From the NCBI GenBank assembly GCA_022432975.1, contig CM039511.1:23338557-23402556 (forward strand): 64,000 bases of DNA, in the 5' to 3' direction. The notes beneath the pieces were generated by a model. It made no database searches. It was given only the letters and a program-made list of their open reading frames with translations, and was not told the origin of the DNA. The translations under genes and the position numbers were made by a program. Every line of letters starts with the position of its first letter. The first letter of the stretch is position 1. This stretch comes from Begonia masoniana. Lineage: Eukaryota; Streptophyta; Magnoliopsida; Cucurbitales; Begoniaceae. Positions 1 to 11,378 of the stretch are shown here, piece by piece.

Positions 1-7
1 ACAAGTA

Positions 8-19
8 TGGTATTAGAGC
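8..19 (+). other. Primer-binding site of gypsy element E1
   Basis: TGGTATTAGAGC differs by one base from TGGTATCAGAGC, the complement of the initiator tRNA-Met 3' end used by plant LTR elements to prime minus-strand DNA. It lies about 200 bases upstream of the E1 gag frame on the same strand, so the E1 5' LTR should end just left of the window. Confidence 0.65.
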
Positions 20-207
20 CAATGAGTTAAGTCGTTCAGAAGTTTACGTAACAACGCCAATCGCCACATGGAAGTTCTCCGACAACTGTAACAACACCAA
101 TTCACCCCCCCCCCCTTCTTAGACAATCACGATCCTACACTGGTGACCAGGCAGTTGCAACAGTTGAGTTTTTTACTAAATCGTTAAGGCCGAATTCAGG
201 GGCTAGC

Positions 208-1326
208 TTGTCAAGCGATAATAGTGGTGAATGGTTTCAGAGACTAAGACCACCAACATTTGAAGGGCAATCATCGGATTCAACTGCTGCAGAGGAATGT
301 ATTCATACCATCGAGAGTATGTTCAAATACTCCAAGGTGGAAGAGGCAGACATGGTTCATTTAGCAATTATCCACCTGGCCAAGGACCCCCTGATATTGG
401 TGGGACACGATAGAGGTCGCCACCGATGTTCAGGTTATGAGTTGGAAGGAGTTCAAGGATGTCTTTTACGGTAAGTATTTCAACAGCACTGTGCAGGCCA
501 CCAAGAGAATGAAATTTTTGCAGCTAAAACAAACTGGGTCGGTGCTGGAGTACAACCGTCAGTTTGAGTTGTTATCACGCTTTGCTAGCCACCTCTTAAG
601 CAAGAACGAAGACAAGGTCCTCCAGTTTGTTCAGGGATTAAAGCCCAGGATTTACAAGGGAGTAAAGATAGCAGGCACCAAGGGCGTGTTGTACAGTCAG
701 GTAGTGGATAAAGCGCTAGAGGTGGAAGAAGCAGACCTCAAGTGTGTCAAGCAACGTGAAGCTCCCAAGAGATTTTTTAGGGATATCACACCACAACAGC
801 AACAGAGGGGCACAAAGAGGCCGGGCGACAACCTGAGCGGTCAAAGAAGCAACAAACGTCCTCAGGGGTTTGGGAAGCTCCCTCAATGCGAGAAGTGTAT
901 GAGGCACCACTTGGGTGAGTGCAGAATGAATTCAGGTAGGTGTTATAATTGCAACGAAGCTGAGCACATTTCTAGAGATTGTCCGAAGCCAAGAGGAACT
1001 CGATGTTTTAACTGTAACGAGGTCGGCCACATCATCAGAGATTGTCCAATGTTGAAGAAAGGTCTGATGTGTGTGATGCCCAGAACTTTTGCCATGGTTG
1101 AGTCTGGTGATGATGACAAACCAGCCGTGGTGTCAGGTACTGTGCTAGTTAATATTGTACCTGCTTACACATTGATCGACTCCAGTGCAACGCATTCATT
1201 TATAGCAACTGCATTTGCCGTCAAGTTTTACTTGTGTCCTACGTCAACTGAGCACGTATATGACGTGACATTACCCTCTGGGGAGCACATGCACTCTAAT
1301 CAAGTGATGTGTGATAGTATGGTATG
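208..1326 (+). pseudogene. E1 gag and start of protease, gypsy (Tekay/Del-like), broken
   Basis: This is a retrotransposon capsid/nucleocapsid gene that would package element RNA in cytoplasmic particles. The first frame (208-474) has the typical RLRPPTFEG start and loses frame near 440. The second (437-1327) holds the capsid stretch (FYGKYF, QTGSVLEYNRQFE), a basic linker and two CX2CX4HX4C knuckles (CYNCNEAEHISRDC, CFNCNEVGHIIRDC). It ends in the aspartic protease, where the catalytic D-S/T-G triplet reads DSS (LIDSSATHSFIA), which should inactivate it. A TGA at 1325 ends the frame just before the usual continuation. A proline codon run near 107-117 precedes the capsid region. It is a decayed copy with no sign of host function. 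Confidence 0.85.
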
Positions 1327-1626
1327 AGTGGGAAGTAAGAGCCTACCTACTGATCTCATTATTATGGGGATAACAAGGTATTATGTGATTCTGGGGATAG
1401 ACTGGCTGTTCAAGCATCATGCAACAATTGACTGCAGATCGAGAATAGTGAATTTTTGACCCCCAGATGTGAGACGCACACTTTGCAAGCCCTGAAGAAT
1501 ACTAGGAGGCTGTCTGTTATGGCATCTATTAGGGCTCGGCATTATGTGAACGGTGAGTCTTTCAGGTTTCTTGCGAGCATTGTTGATACTCGTGTGTTAG
1601 TAGAAATAAAGCCCAGGATGTAGTAG
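1327..1626 (+). pseudogene. E1 protease tail, interrupted
   Basis: The reading continues after the 1325 stop with DLIIMGITRYYVILGIDWL and HHATIDCRS, the conserved second half of the plant gypsy protease (usually ILGMDWL). Stop codons and frame changes follow near 1459 and 1621. It cannot make an active enzyme. Confidence 0.7.
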
Positions 1627-2371
1627 TTGTTTGAGATTTCCCAGGATGATTTACCTGACTTACCGTTGGATAGGGAGATAAAGTTTTCCATTGAAGTTTA
1701 TCCAGGCGCTGGGCCTGTATCCAAGAACCCGTACAGGTTTGCACTAGTGGAACTGAGGGAGTTGAAGTTGCAGTTGGAAGAGTTAGTGGAAAAGAGTTTC
1801 GTACGCCCCAAATTTTTGCCATGGGGCGCACCAGTCCTTTTTGTCTAGAAGAAGGACGGATTACTACGCATGTGCATCGATTATAGAGAGTTGAACAAAT
1901 TGACTGTCAAGAATAAGTATCAATTGCCAAGGATTGACGACCTATTCGATCAACTCCAAGGTGCAACAGTTTTCTCAAAAATTGATATGAAGACATTCCT
2001 AAGACTACTTTTTGTACGAGATACGGGCACTACGAGTTCTTGGTAATGTCATTCGAATTGATGAATGCCCTAATGGCCTTCATGGACTTGATGAATAGTG
2101 TGTTCCACGAATATCTCGATAAATTTGTAATAGTATTTATCGATGTTATTTTGGTCTACTCTCGCACTAAGGAAGAGCATGTGGAGCACTGTTGGTATTG
2201 GAGACTTTGAAGCAACACCAACTTTACGTGAAATTTTCTAAGTGTGAGTTCTGGTTGGATAGGATTCACTTTCTGGGTCACGTTGTTTCTGGAGATGGTA
2301 TATCTGTAGACCCAGCAAAGATTCAAATAGTGAAAGAGTGGCCGCAACCTAAGAATGTTAGTGATAGGCTA
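1627..2371 (+). pseudogene. E1 reverse transcriptase remnant
   Basis: The RT N-terminal part reads LPLDREIKFSIEVYPGAGPVSKNPYR, then [11 protein letters not shown], a TAG stop at 1846, and [24 protein letters not shown]. About 30 residues around the usual [11 protein letters not shown] segment are deleted after VFSKID. Farther on are [12 protein letters not shown], a damaged catalytic box FIDVILVYS (usually FIDDILIYS, so one catalytic Asp is Val) and [20 protein letters not shown]. The homology stops abruptly near 2371 inside the connection domain, so RNase H and integrase are missing and unrelated DNA follows. Confidence 0.85.
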
Positions 2372-3433
2372 CAGGGGTGCTAAATGGGATGAGATGACAT
2401 GCGGAAGACAAAAAATAAATAAGAGGATCGGTGCTGTAAAGAACACCCTAAAACAGAACAGAAAAACAATAAATAGAGCAACAAAAAATGAAAATGGCGA
2501 GAGGGAGAGAATAGTGATACTGAGCTTTCCATGAAGTGGATGCTGTTGCAAACTCTTCAGAGATTGACGATTGAGTGAAAGGAAGACCCTTAGCTGGCCG
2601 GACAGCAAAGATGATTGCTTTGGAAATTTGTTCTTCCATGGAAGAACAGCAGCGCTCGGGCAATGGATTTTGACACCGTCTGCTTCCTTCAAGCTCTAGC
2701 AAGAACGAGGAGTGCCAGAGGTGACTAAGAGTACTGCCAAGAAATCCAGAGCTTGCGGGACACCCTGGTGAAGCCATCAGGAGCGACGCTTCGGCTGAAC
2801 ACCTACAACCGACCAAAAATGAAGAAAAAAACTCTTCTGTGATTTCGAACAATTTGTATTACTGGCTAAAACATTACAGAGCTACAAGGGAAGCTAAATA
2901 CACCGAAAAAGAAGATCGAGATTTCTAGCGATGGCGACGGAATGCGGCCGTGTAGATGACCGTTAGCAAAGAAGGATATAGCCATTGGCGTGAATCGACT
3001 GAGGCATGAAACAGTGACAATGAACTAGCCTTGGTCTCTCGGCTGAATGGCACGAAGTTGTTCAACGTGCTTCTCACGTGGATGAGTGGCAATAGCTCTT
3101 GCTGATGTGGCTTCCCACTTGTCCTCATCAGTTGCTGACGTGGCCCCTTGCTGATGACGTGGCAGCTCCACTTTTGATCTAACTTTAATCTTCCATTTTT
3201 CCTAAGGCATTAACAATTATATAACCTAGACAAATATTATGCTACGAGTTTGCCCAAAACGAGGGTTTTAAATTACAATTAAAATAAAACGAAAACTTGG
3301 TTACAAAAGTTGAATTTTAAGGAAAACAAATTCATTCTTCATTCCAAGCTTCGGAAAGCCAATTTACCTACATAATTCCACAAGTCTGTTAGATAGATAA
3401 AATAGATAAATACTTACCTTTGCTTGTGTTTAA
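2372..3433. other. Unidentified DNA after the truncated E1 RT
   Basis: No recognisable gene. Open frames here (for example minus 2448-2852) match no motif I know. Near 3100-3165 there are several ACGT-core motifs (gctgacgtgg, gctgatgacgtggc) like those inside other LTRs of this window, which suggests LTR or promoter sequence of another element. The boundary at 2372 is where E1 RT homology stops. Confidence 0.4.
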
Positions 3434-3557
3434 ATGGTTCGGACCGTAGGCACATTATGGCGGGTCTTTGGAACTCGGGGCATATCATCTCCTCCCGGTT
3501 GTTGAGGATTTGACCTCAAATCCAATGGTTGACTCACTGGGGGACATTACAACACTA
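3434..3557 (-). other. Possible LTR start or pol C-terminal tail
   Basis: Read on the minus strand there is TGTAATGTCCCCC at the right edge, resembling the TGTAACACCC starts of the other LTRs, preceded by AAATTTTATCCTTAGTG, a weak polypurine-end analogue. The same stretch also translates as DLRSNPQQPGGDDMPR and on to a stop, reminiscent of gypsy pol tails. The two readings cannot be told apart here. Confidence 0.3.
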
Positions 3558-5939
3558 AGGATAAAATTTCTCTACTAAAAGCTTAAACAAGCAAACCATA
3601 GTAGGCACAAAATAAAGTTATCCAAAAAGTGAAAATCATTTAACCATTTACAAATGGTAACCAAATGTCAAAACCTAATTGTTCATTTTATCAATTGGAC
3701 AACAAACATACAAGAAAAAAAAAAGTTTTTAAACAAAGTTGAACAATCCATTTTATATGCTAAACCAATCAAGGTAATTATTGAAACCAAATGAAAATCA
3801 TCTTTTAGAAAAGAAGAAAAAACTTGGCTCAATCAATTGAAATTATCTAAATAGTAAGAGTTTAAAATCTAGCTTAGCATAAGTTCATTCTAAATTCAAA
3901 AATCATTGAAAACAATTTTCACTAAAAATTTGAGTTAGGATCCATCAATTAAAACTAGGCAACATATTGCAACAAAAACTCTTTCTTCCTATTTAAACAT
4001 AACATTCAAAATAATAAGAACTATCAAAGAGAGTTTTTCCACAAGCAATTCAAATCATCTAATGAACCTAATATTCAATCAATCCAAAATAATCAATAGG
4101 AGGCATTGGAACATACCTCGTTGCCGAAAGACCTTCCAACTCCATGGTTCACCCATAGCCAATGCTCAAAATTGGAGTAGGTAACTAAACAATTCTCAAA
4201 AATAAAACAATATGCATATATTTTGATTTTATCTTTACCTTGGCCAACAACAATTAAACTAATTGACCAAGCACTAGACTCTAAAGTTAGACTCTAAATT
4301 TAAGTCCTAAACAAAGACAAACAAATAAACAATACAAACAAAGTGGTTTGGTTGGGTACCAATCACTAATTAGATCAAAGATTAGTCATACATACCTCAT
4401 GCTACTAACCAAAGACTTAATCCACAATTAACATGACAGTCCTAAACATTTAAGCAAACAACACAACAAATCAAGCAAGTTAATCAAAGAAAATAAACTT
4501 GCAACTAATATCAATGATAAGCTATTGGGTCTAGGCAACCCTCTAGAACTTTTGTGGAAATCGTCACACTATCCCACACCCTTTAAAGGTGACTGCCTCA
4601 CATGGCGATCTGTCGGGTCCAATGGCCAGCGGTAAACCTCGGACAATACCAACGGACCACAGAGGAAAGCTCTTTGCCACAAAACAGAACACTCGACGGT
4701 ACAAGTAAATCCTAAGAGACTAACAAGATAGTATATGACATGCTTTTGTTAAAAAGGTCAGGCCTCAAGTTAACATAAACCTAAACAAAACAAAAGACAC
4801 TCAACTTGATGCAATCAAACAAGAGTTCAAAACAGAATTTATAAAAACATGGTGAAATAGAATTTGCCAAGTTCTATTTAACATGCAATTTAGTTCATGC
4901 TTTTTATTCTAAATTTATCTTAACATCAACGACTCAAAGACTTGACACTAAACATCAATTAACATAAGTTAGATGCATCATAATAGGAATTAAAAATAGA
5001 TCCAAGAAACATAGCAAAACATAATTTTAAATCTAATTTTACAAGTAATTTGGCTCAATTTAATCAACCTAGCAATTCTAAATTAAGCATCAACTAAAAA
5101 CGGAATTAAAATAAAGTTTAAAACACAAATAAGCATGGAAAAACATTTACATAATATTTTAGATGCTTTAAAGATATAAAACAGAAATTGAAAACTCAAA
5201 ACAGTGCACGCAACACATAAAAACAACAGAATTTCCTAAGCAGGAAAAACTAACACAAATCTACTCCCAATTTTCTGAAACTTTAACAAGGATTATCAAA
5301 CAAGATGATTAACATGCTGTCAAATTTTCAAAACTAGATTCAACATGAGCAGAAAGTTATGCAGCTCAAAGTTCAGGAAATTTAAACTCAAAAACCAGAA
5401 AAATTTCTAAACAACCTAAAGTATCCTAAACAGAAACTAGCACATTCAACATCCGAATAATCTGAAATTTTAACAGAAGTTAGTCCACAATATGATTAGC
5501 ATGCTGTAAAAATTTCAAATCAAAATTCACTATGAGCAGAGAAATATGCGAGTCCAAAGTAGGATCAAAACTTGAAAAACTAGAAAATTCTAAACCAGAA
5601 TTTTAATCTAAGCACCCTAGAAAAGTCTAAACAAAACAATGCCAATTTAGACAACAAATTAGCACAATAACCTCTCCTAAACATAAGACATCTAAAAAGA
5701 TTGGACAAACAAATACACAAACTAAAACACATTTGGAAAATACCAAAACAACACAATAATTTCAACAAAACGTAAACTAACATGAGAATTCAATTTTAGC
5801 ATTTCATTTTCTAATCCATCTATGTAAATTAATTTTGCTAACACGGCCTAAACAACTAAACTTGGTTTTAAAATAGAAGAAAACATCCAAAAACAATCAC
5901 CTAAACAAAATAGAAATTAAGACTCAAAAAGACGACATT

Positions 5940-6302
5940 AGAACATGCTTTTATTCAAAAATAACACCCCGAAATTAAACAGATATGGACCATGGTTAGT
6001 TCATGCTTGCTTACCAGAAACATGATATTAAGATGAAAAAGTCATATCATATAATTTCATAGTAATGAAATCCAAATAAATAGCAAATTCAAATACTTAC
6101 ACAACACAACACAACAAAAATCACAACAAATAGAACATGCTTTTCAAGAAAACATTCTGAAAATTAAACAAATACGGACCATGGTTAATTCATGCTAGCT
6201 AATCAGTAACACGAGGTTAATATGGAAAATCATATTAGATAATTGTCATAGCAATGTACTTCCAAAGAATAGCAAGTTCAATCACTTACAAACATAAAAC
6301 AC
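5940..6302. repeat. Diverged tandem duplication, period about 191 bp
   Basis: The segments starting at 5940 and 6131 both begin gaacatgctttt and share GGACCATGGTTA.TTCATGC, then similar text up to a TACTTACA/CACTTACA end. Many substitutions and small indels separate them, so the duplication is old. Confidence 0.6.
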
Positions 6303-6305
6303 AAG

Positions 6306-6406
6306 TGCTCTCGGTCAATAGTTCCAAAGAGTCTCCCAACACTTCAGAAAGTAAACACTAAAAATAATTTGCTCTCGGTCAATAATTCCGAAGAGTCTCC
6401 CAACAC
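6306..6406. repeat. Two copies of a 37-bp repeat, period 64 bp
   Basis: The copies at 6306-6342 and 6370-6406 both start TGCTCTCGGTCAATA and end AGAGTCTCCCAACAC, with two or three differences. Confidence 0.7.
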
Positions 6407-6800
6407 ATCATAAAATAAACCAAAAATTGATAGAAAAGTACCTTTTAAGCTGTAACGCCCCGAGTTCTCTGAACCCGGTTCGTCACAAAAAACCCGTGCA
6501 CGAACTAAAAACTTCATTCATAATTTGAATTAATTTAAATAACTTAGAGTTAAACAAAACCATAAAGTGTTTGGATAATCGGATAAAATGTTCGAGATAA
6601 ACCGACCAAAAGAAATAAAGGTTTAAATCACAAAACACTATTAAAACTCTAAAGACAACAACATCTACCGGTAGAAAAATCAACGGAAGAAGCAGACACA
6701 GCAAATATAAGACTCCTGCCGATGACGTGGACCTGAAAACTTGGAACTGAAGGACATTTCTCGGCGGGCTGCACCTACCGATGGCGTCAACACAACTTCA

Positions 6801-8339
6801 TCTGCCGATGACGTCAGCACAATTTCATCTGCCGATGACGTCAGCACAATTTCATCTGCCGATGACGTCAGCACAATTTCATCTGCCGATGACGTCAGCA
6901 CAATTTCATCTGCCGATGACGTCAGCACAATTTCATCTGCCGATGACGTCAGCACAATTTCATCTGCCGATGACGTCAGCACAATTTCATCTGCCGATGA
7001 CGTCAGCACAATTTCATCTGCCGATGACGTCAGCACAATTTCATCTGCCGATGACGTCAGCACAATTTCATCTGCCGATGACGTCAGCACAATTTCATCT
7101 GCCGATGACGTCAGCACAATTTCATCTGCCGATGACGTCAGCACAATTTCATCTGCCGATGACGTCAGCACAATTTCATCTGCCGATGACGTCAGCACAA
7201 TTTCATCTGCCGATGACGTCAGCACAATTTCATCTGCCGATGACGTCAGCACAATTTCATCTGCCGATGACGTCAGCACAATTTCATCTGCCGATGACGT
7301 CAGCACAATTTCATCTGCCGATGACGTCAGCACAATTTCATCTGCCGATGACGTCAGCACAATTTCATCTGCCGATGACGTCAGCACAATTTCATCTGCC
7401 GATGACGTCAGCACAATTTCATCTGCCGATGACGTCAGCACAATTTCATCTGCCGATGACGTCAGCACAATTTCATCTGCCGATGACGTCAGCACAATTT
7501 CATCTGCCGATGACGTCAGCACAATTTCATCTGCCGATGACGTCAGCACAATTTCATCTGCCGATGACGTCAGCACAATTTCATCTGCCGATGACGTCAG
7601 CACAATTTCATCTGCCGATGACGTCAGCACAATTTCATCTGCCGATGACGTCAGCACAATTTCATCTGCCGATGACGTCAGCACAATTTCATCTGCCGAT
7701 GACGTCAGCACAATTTCATCTGCCGATGACGTCAGCACAATTTCATCTGCCGATGACGTCAGCACAATTTCATCTGCCGATGACGTCAGCACAATTTCAT
7801 CTGCCGATGACGTCAGCACAATTTCATCTGCCGATGACGTCAGCACAATTTCATCTGCCGATGACGTCAGCACAATTTCATCTGCCGATGACGTCAGCAC
7901 AATTTCATCTGCCGATGACGTCAGCACAATTTCATCTGCCGATGACGTCAGCACAATTTCATCTGCCGATGACGTCAGCACAATTTCATCTGCCGATGAC
8001 GTCAGCACAATTTCATCTGCCGATGACGTCAGCACAATTTCATCTGCCGATGACGTCAGCACAATTTCATCTGCCGATGACGTCAGCACAATTTCATCTG
8101 CCGATGACGTCAGCACAATTTCATCTGCCGATGACGTCAGCACAATTTCATCTGCCGATGACGTCAGCACAATTTCATCTGCCGATGACGTCAGCACAAT
8201 TTCATCTGCCGATGACGTCAGCACAATTTCATCTGCCGATGACGTCAGCACAATTTCATCTGCCGATGACGTCAGCACAATTTCATCTGCCGATGACGTC
8301 AGCACAATTTCATCTGCCGATGACGTCAGCACAATTTCA
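6801..8339. repeat. 57 identical 27-bp units carrying TGACGTCA (E2 LTR)
   Basis: Each unit contains CTGCCGATGACGTCAGC followed by ACAATTTCAT. The 1539 bases hold exactly 57 units, and I saw no substitution among them. A diverged unit (ACCGATGGCGTCAAC) precedes at 6774-6800 and decayed ones follow after 8340. Every unit has the 8-bp palindrome TGACGTCA, a C-box/CRE-type site bound by plant bZIP factors (family knowledge; binding here is inference). Because 27 is divisible by three and the unit lacks stops in several frames, open frames of about 550-640 codons run through it on both strands. These are artefacts, not genes. Confidence 0.97.
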
Positions 8340-8794
8340 TCTGCCGATGAGGTTCCAAACTACTCAACTTCTGCCGACAAGAATGCATCTGCCGCAGATA
8401 ACAAAACACATCCATCTACCGATAGATTCAGGGCGACATTCTGGCTACTCCTAATTATACAATACAACTCCATTTATGAAAAGAATCTATTTGCCTTACT
8501 GAAATCACTCAGAAAAAGGATTCAAACCCATGTATTCCTTAAATCCAACAAGTGCAAATCTTCAAATCTCAGCGGAATGCCATTATCAAATAACAAAACT
8601 CAATTGTTTCAAAACGCTGATATCACTACTGTTATGAAAACTCGATCCATCTAAAATAAAGCATTGATAATAAAACCTTCACTCCAACAGACATCAAATT
8701 CCCCATCAGCTGCCAGAACATTGTGTGGATGCACTCCTCCAACCCAACTAGCCTTCTGTGAACTCAGTAAACACACCTGCTAAAACTTCTTCAC

Positions 8795-9304
8795 CTACAT
8801 CACAAAACTCATCTATTAGCCTAATGCTAAGCAAGTAAAGCAATAATGCATGAAAAGCTGAAGACATGTCATCCTAGCATGCAGTTTCTACTTTTCTCAT
8901 CTCTGTTACATATTCATCGTTATAATCGGATTCCTCTCTAAATTGGGAGTTGAATCACTTCTCCCAAAGTATGAACATCCCTGTCTCATTAGGAGTTGGA
9001 TTAATTCTCCTAACAGTGAATATATATATACTGATCAATGTTCAGATCCACTTCGAAATTGGGAGTTGGATCAGTTTTCCCAAAGTATGATCCCTGGCTC
9101 ATTAAGGGTTGGATTAGTTCCCTTAACAGAAAATGTTTCACATAAATCACTTCAGAATGTTCACTTCCTCACTATATCAAAACATGTAAACTCATTTTCG
9201 TGTACTTTCAAATATATGATGCATGAAACAGGAAAACATTCAAACACACAAAAATCCTATTGTTCTGTGATGTAGGCCCGAAGGCACAAGCAAACTTCAC
9301 TTAC
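8795..9304 (-). other. Putative LTR intron, E2
   Basis: On the minus strand, CCAG|GTAAGTG at 9304 gives a consensus 5' splice site. TGATGTAG|GTGA at 8795 gives an acceptor, with a TTAGCATTAGGCTAAT branch-point/hairpin box (near 8820-8838) shortly upstream. The same arrangement recurs in seven other LTRs of this window. Splicing is inferred from sequence only. Confidence 0.5.
8943..9130. repeat. Two imperfect copies with inverted modules (E2 LTR)
   Basis: The motif AAATTGGGAGTTG.ATCA then TTCTCCCAAAGTATGA occurs twice, near 8940 and 9055, each followed by a shorter relative (AGGAGTTGGATTAATTCTCC; GGGTTGGATTAGTTCCC). GGGAG and CTCCC flank each core, so each copy can pair with itself. It lies in the variable block of the putative intron. 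Confidence 0.6.
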
Positions 9305-9798
9305 CTGGATTCCTAGCAAATGCTCGGTTAAGAGCTACCTCGGGGGTTTGGTTCACCTATATTCATAAACAGAATGTTAAACCTTAGTCTAAGCTATTCA
9401 GAATTCTAAGGAGTTGGTTTGGGAGTACTTCTCACAGAGCATTCCCGATTAAACTCCAAACTCGAACTACTCTTTCTCACGACATTCCCAAGATATCCAC
9501 ATTGCCCTTTTTCTGTTATCTATTTATCAATACATAAGAAAACAAAAGAACTTACCTAAATCGAAGGAGGTCGCTGGAAGAAATCAAAGAGAGGTCTCCA
9601 ATCGCTCTCGGCTAAACTGAGGAGCTGAGAATTCCGAAGAGGAAACAATAAACAGTGGCGGCTAAACCTCATTTACTCTTTCCTTAAATACGATATCCAT
9701 TGCAAAAATTGACAATTACCCTTATACCCCACTTAGTTACTCATTAACCTAATTGATATCTCTCCCAATTTCATTCCATAAAATCCACACTTAGAAGA

Positions 9799-10158
9799 TT
9801 AATAGATTATTTTAATTCTAATAAACCGGGTGTTACAATCTACCCTCCTTAAAAGAATTTTAGTCCTCAAAATTCGGTACCTGAACAATCTTGGATGCTG
9901 GTCCATCATGTCTTGCTGGCGTTCCCAAGTTGTCTCCTCTATATTCTGATTATGCCATAGGACTTTCACTAGTGGAACTTCCTTGTTGCGTAATACTTTC
10001 ACTGCATAATCCAAGATCCTTACTGGTCTCTCCTCATAGGTCAGCGTAGGTTGAATTTCAATGTTCTGCTGTTCCACAATTTGAGATGGATCCCTCAAGC
10101 ACCTCTTAAGCATAGAAACATGGAACACATTGTGGATTCCTTCCATAGAGTCTGGCAA
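9799..10158 (-). pseudogene. E2 pol C-terminus, chromodomain-like tail
   Basis: After a frameshift near 10150 the reading continues with [18 protein letters not shown], the usual stretch after the integrase GPY/F motif, then RPVRILDYAVKVLRNKEVP and KVLWHNQNIEETTWE...HPRLF, the Tekay/Del type of chromodomain-like tail thought to guide integration to chromatin. The frame reads through the polypurine tract into the LTR and stops at 9799. Confidence 0.8.
9838..9855 (-). other. Polypurine tract of E2
   Basis: The minus-strand sequence CTTTTAAGGAGGGTAGAT directly precedes the LTR start TGTAAC. The same AAGGAGGGTAG motif precedes the other gypsy 3' LTRs here. It would prime plus-strand DNA synthesis. 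Confidence 0.8.
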
Positions 10159-11366
10159 TTGCAGCTCATATGCTGATTTCCAATCCTCTTCAAGATTGAG
10201 AAAGGTCCAACATATCTTGGGTTAAGCTTCCCTCTCTTCCCAAATCTCACAACTCCTTTGAATGGTGATACCTTAAGAAAAACCTCACTACCAACTTCAA
10301 ACTCTAACTCTCTGCGTCTTCTGTCAGCATAGCTTTTCTGTCGACTTTGAGCTGTTAAGATCCTCTGACGGACGAGAGCAACCTTCTCAACAGTTTGCTG
10401 CACAATATCAGGACCAAGTAATTGTGCTTCACCAACTTCATCCCAATACAAGGGTGATCTGCATTTTCGTCCATATAATGCTTCATACGGTGCCATTCCT
10501 ATTGTTGCCTGAAAACTGTTATTGTAAGAGAACTCTACCAGAGCTAGGTACTTACTCCAAGAGCCTTGGAAATCTAAAACACATGCACGGAGCATATCCT
10601 CCAGTGTTTGAATGGTTCTTTCAGATTGTCCATCAGTTTGAGGGTGGAAAGCTGTGCTAAAACTAAGTTGTGTTCCCATAGCCTCATGCAAACTCCTCCA
10701 AAACTTAGATGTAAATCTAGAGTCTCGGTCTGAGACTATAGAACTTGGAACTCCATGCAGTCTGACGATCTCTTGCATGTACAATTCAGCTAGCTGATCC
10801 ATCGAGTAGGTTATCTTTATAGGTAGAAAATGAGCTGACTTGGTTAGACGGTCAACTATCACCCAAATTGCATCATGTCCCTTAGCTGTCCTAGGTAATC
10901 CAACAACAAAGTCCATCGTTATTTGTTCCCATTTCCATTCGGGAACTGGTAAAGGTTGTAATGTTCCTGAGAGTCTCTGATGCTCGGCTTTAATCTGCTG
11001 ACAACACAAACATGATCCTACGTATTCTGCCACACTTCTTTTCATACTTGGCCACCAGTAATGCTGCTTGAGATCTCTGTACATCTTTGTACTCCCAGGG
11101 TGGACAGAGAACTTGGACGAGTGAGCCTCAGAAAGAATTTCCTCACGAAGTTCATTATTGGCAGGAACAAACCACCTATTTCTAAACTTAAGGATTCCAT
11201 CGGTAGAATGACTAAATTCTGACTTGTCCGTAGAATCCATGCTTGACTTGTATCTGATACATTCATCATCATTTGTCTGAGCTTCCTTTATTTTCTCAAG
11301 AATGGTAGGCTTTAAGGTTATGGCAGAAAGTATAGCTGATACACTGGTCACTGCTTCTAGATTAAA
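10095..11366 (-). pseudogene. E2 integrase
   Basis: A 418-codon open stretch (10095-11351) encodes a full gypsy integrase core. The N-terminal zinc domain has His77, His84, Cys114 and Cys117. The catalytic triad is Asp147 (TMDFVVGLP), Asp208 (SDRDSRF) and Glu244 (GQSERT), with 35 residues between the last two, the DD35E spacing. A GPY/F motif ([11 protein letters not shown]) follows. Integrase inserts the DNA copy into nuclear chromatin. One stop codon separates it from RNase H upstream, and a frameshift near 10150 cuts it from its chromodomain. All catalytic residues are intact. Confidence 0.92.
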
Positions 11367-11378
11367 CTTTTGGAATTC

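Larger units (their letters stand above)
3558..6451. other. AT-rich non-coding stretch, probably LTR-derived
   Basis: No coding region is visible in about 2.9 kb of A-rich sequence. The only open frames are short and low-complexity. It contains old internal duplications (listed separately) and GAAAGACCTTCC / TACCTCGT-like segments similar to LTR sequence elsewhere in the window. It most likely belongs to a decayed large LTR element into which E2 inserted at 6452. Confidence 0.45.
6452..9837 (-). repeat. 3' LTR of E2 (3386 bp)
   Basis: Read on the minus strand it starts TGTAACACCCGG and ends CGGGGCGTTACA, a TG...CA LTR with TGTAAC/GTTACA inverted ends. The start abuts a polypurine tract. About 165 bases in is a TATA-like GTATTTAAGG (near 9690), followed by a leader. 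It then holds a putative intron (8795-9304) and a 27-bp array (6801-8339) close to its 3' end. It is longer than most plant LTRs, and almost half is tandem repeat. Confidence 0.9.

Noticed and set aside
2448..2852. 134-codon minus frame as a gene
   Set aside because: No motif I recognise, overlapping frames in the same strand, and the position between truncated elements suggests chance openness.
6801..8339. CRISPR array
   Set aside because: Units are contiguous, with no unique spacers between repeats, no cas genes, and the setting is a plant LTR. The same applies to 16634-17944, 37103-38110 and 62041-62940.
6741..8654. 637-codon plus frame and 550-codon minus frame with 9-residue repeats
   Set aside because: Both lie over the 27-bp array inside an LTR. 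Three frames are open at once because the unit is stop-free and divisible by three; there is no non-repeat domain.
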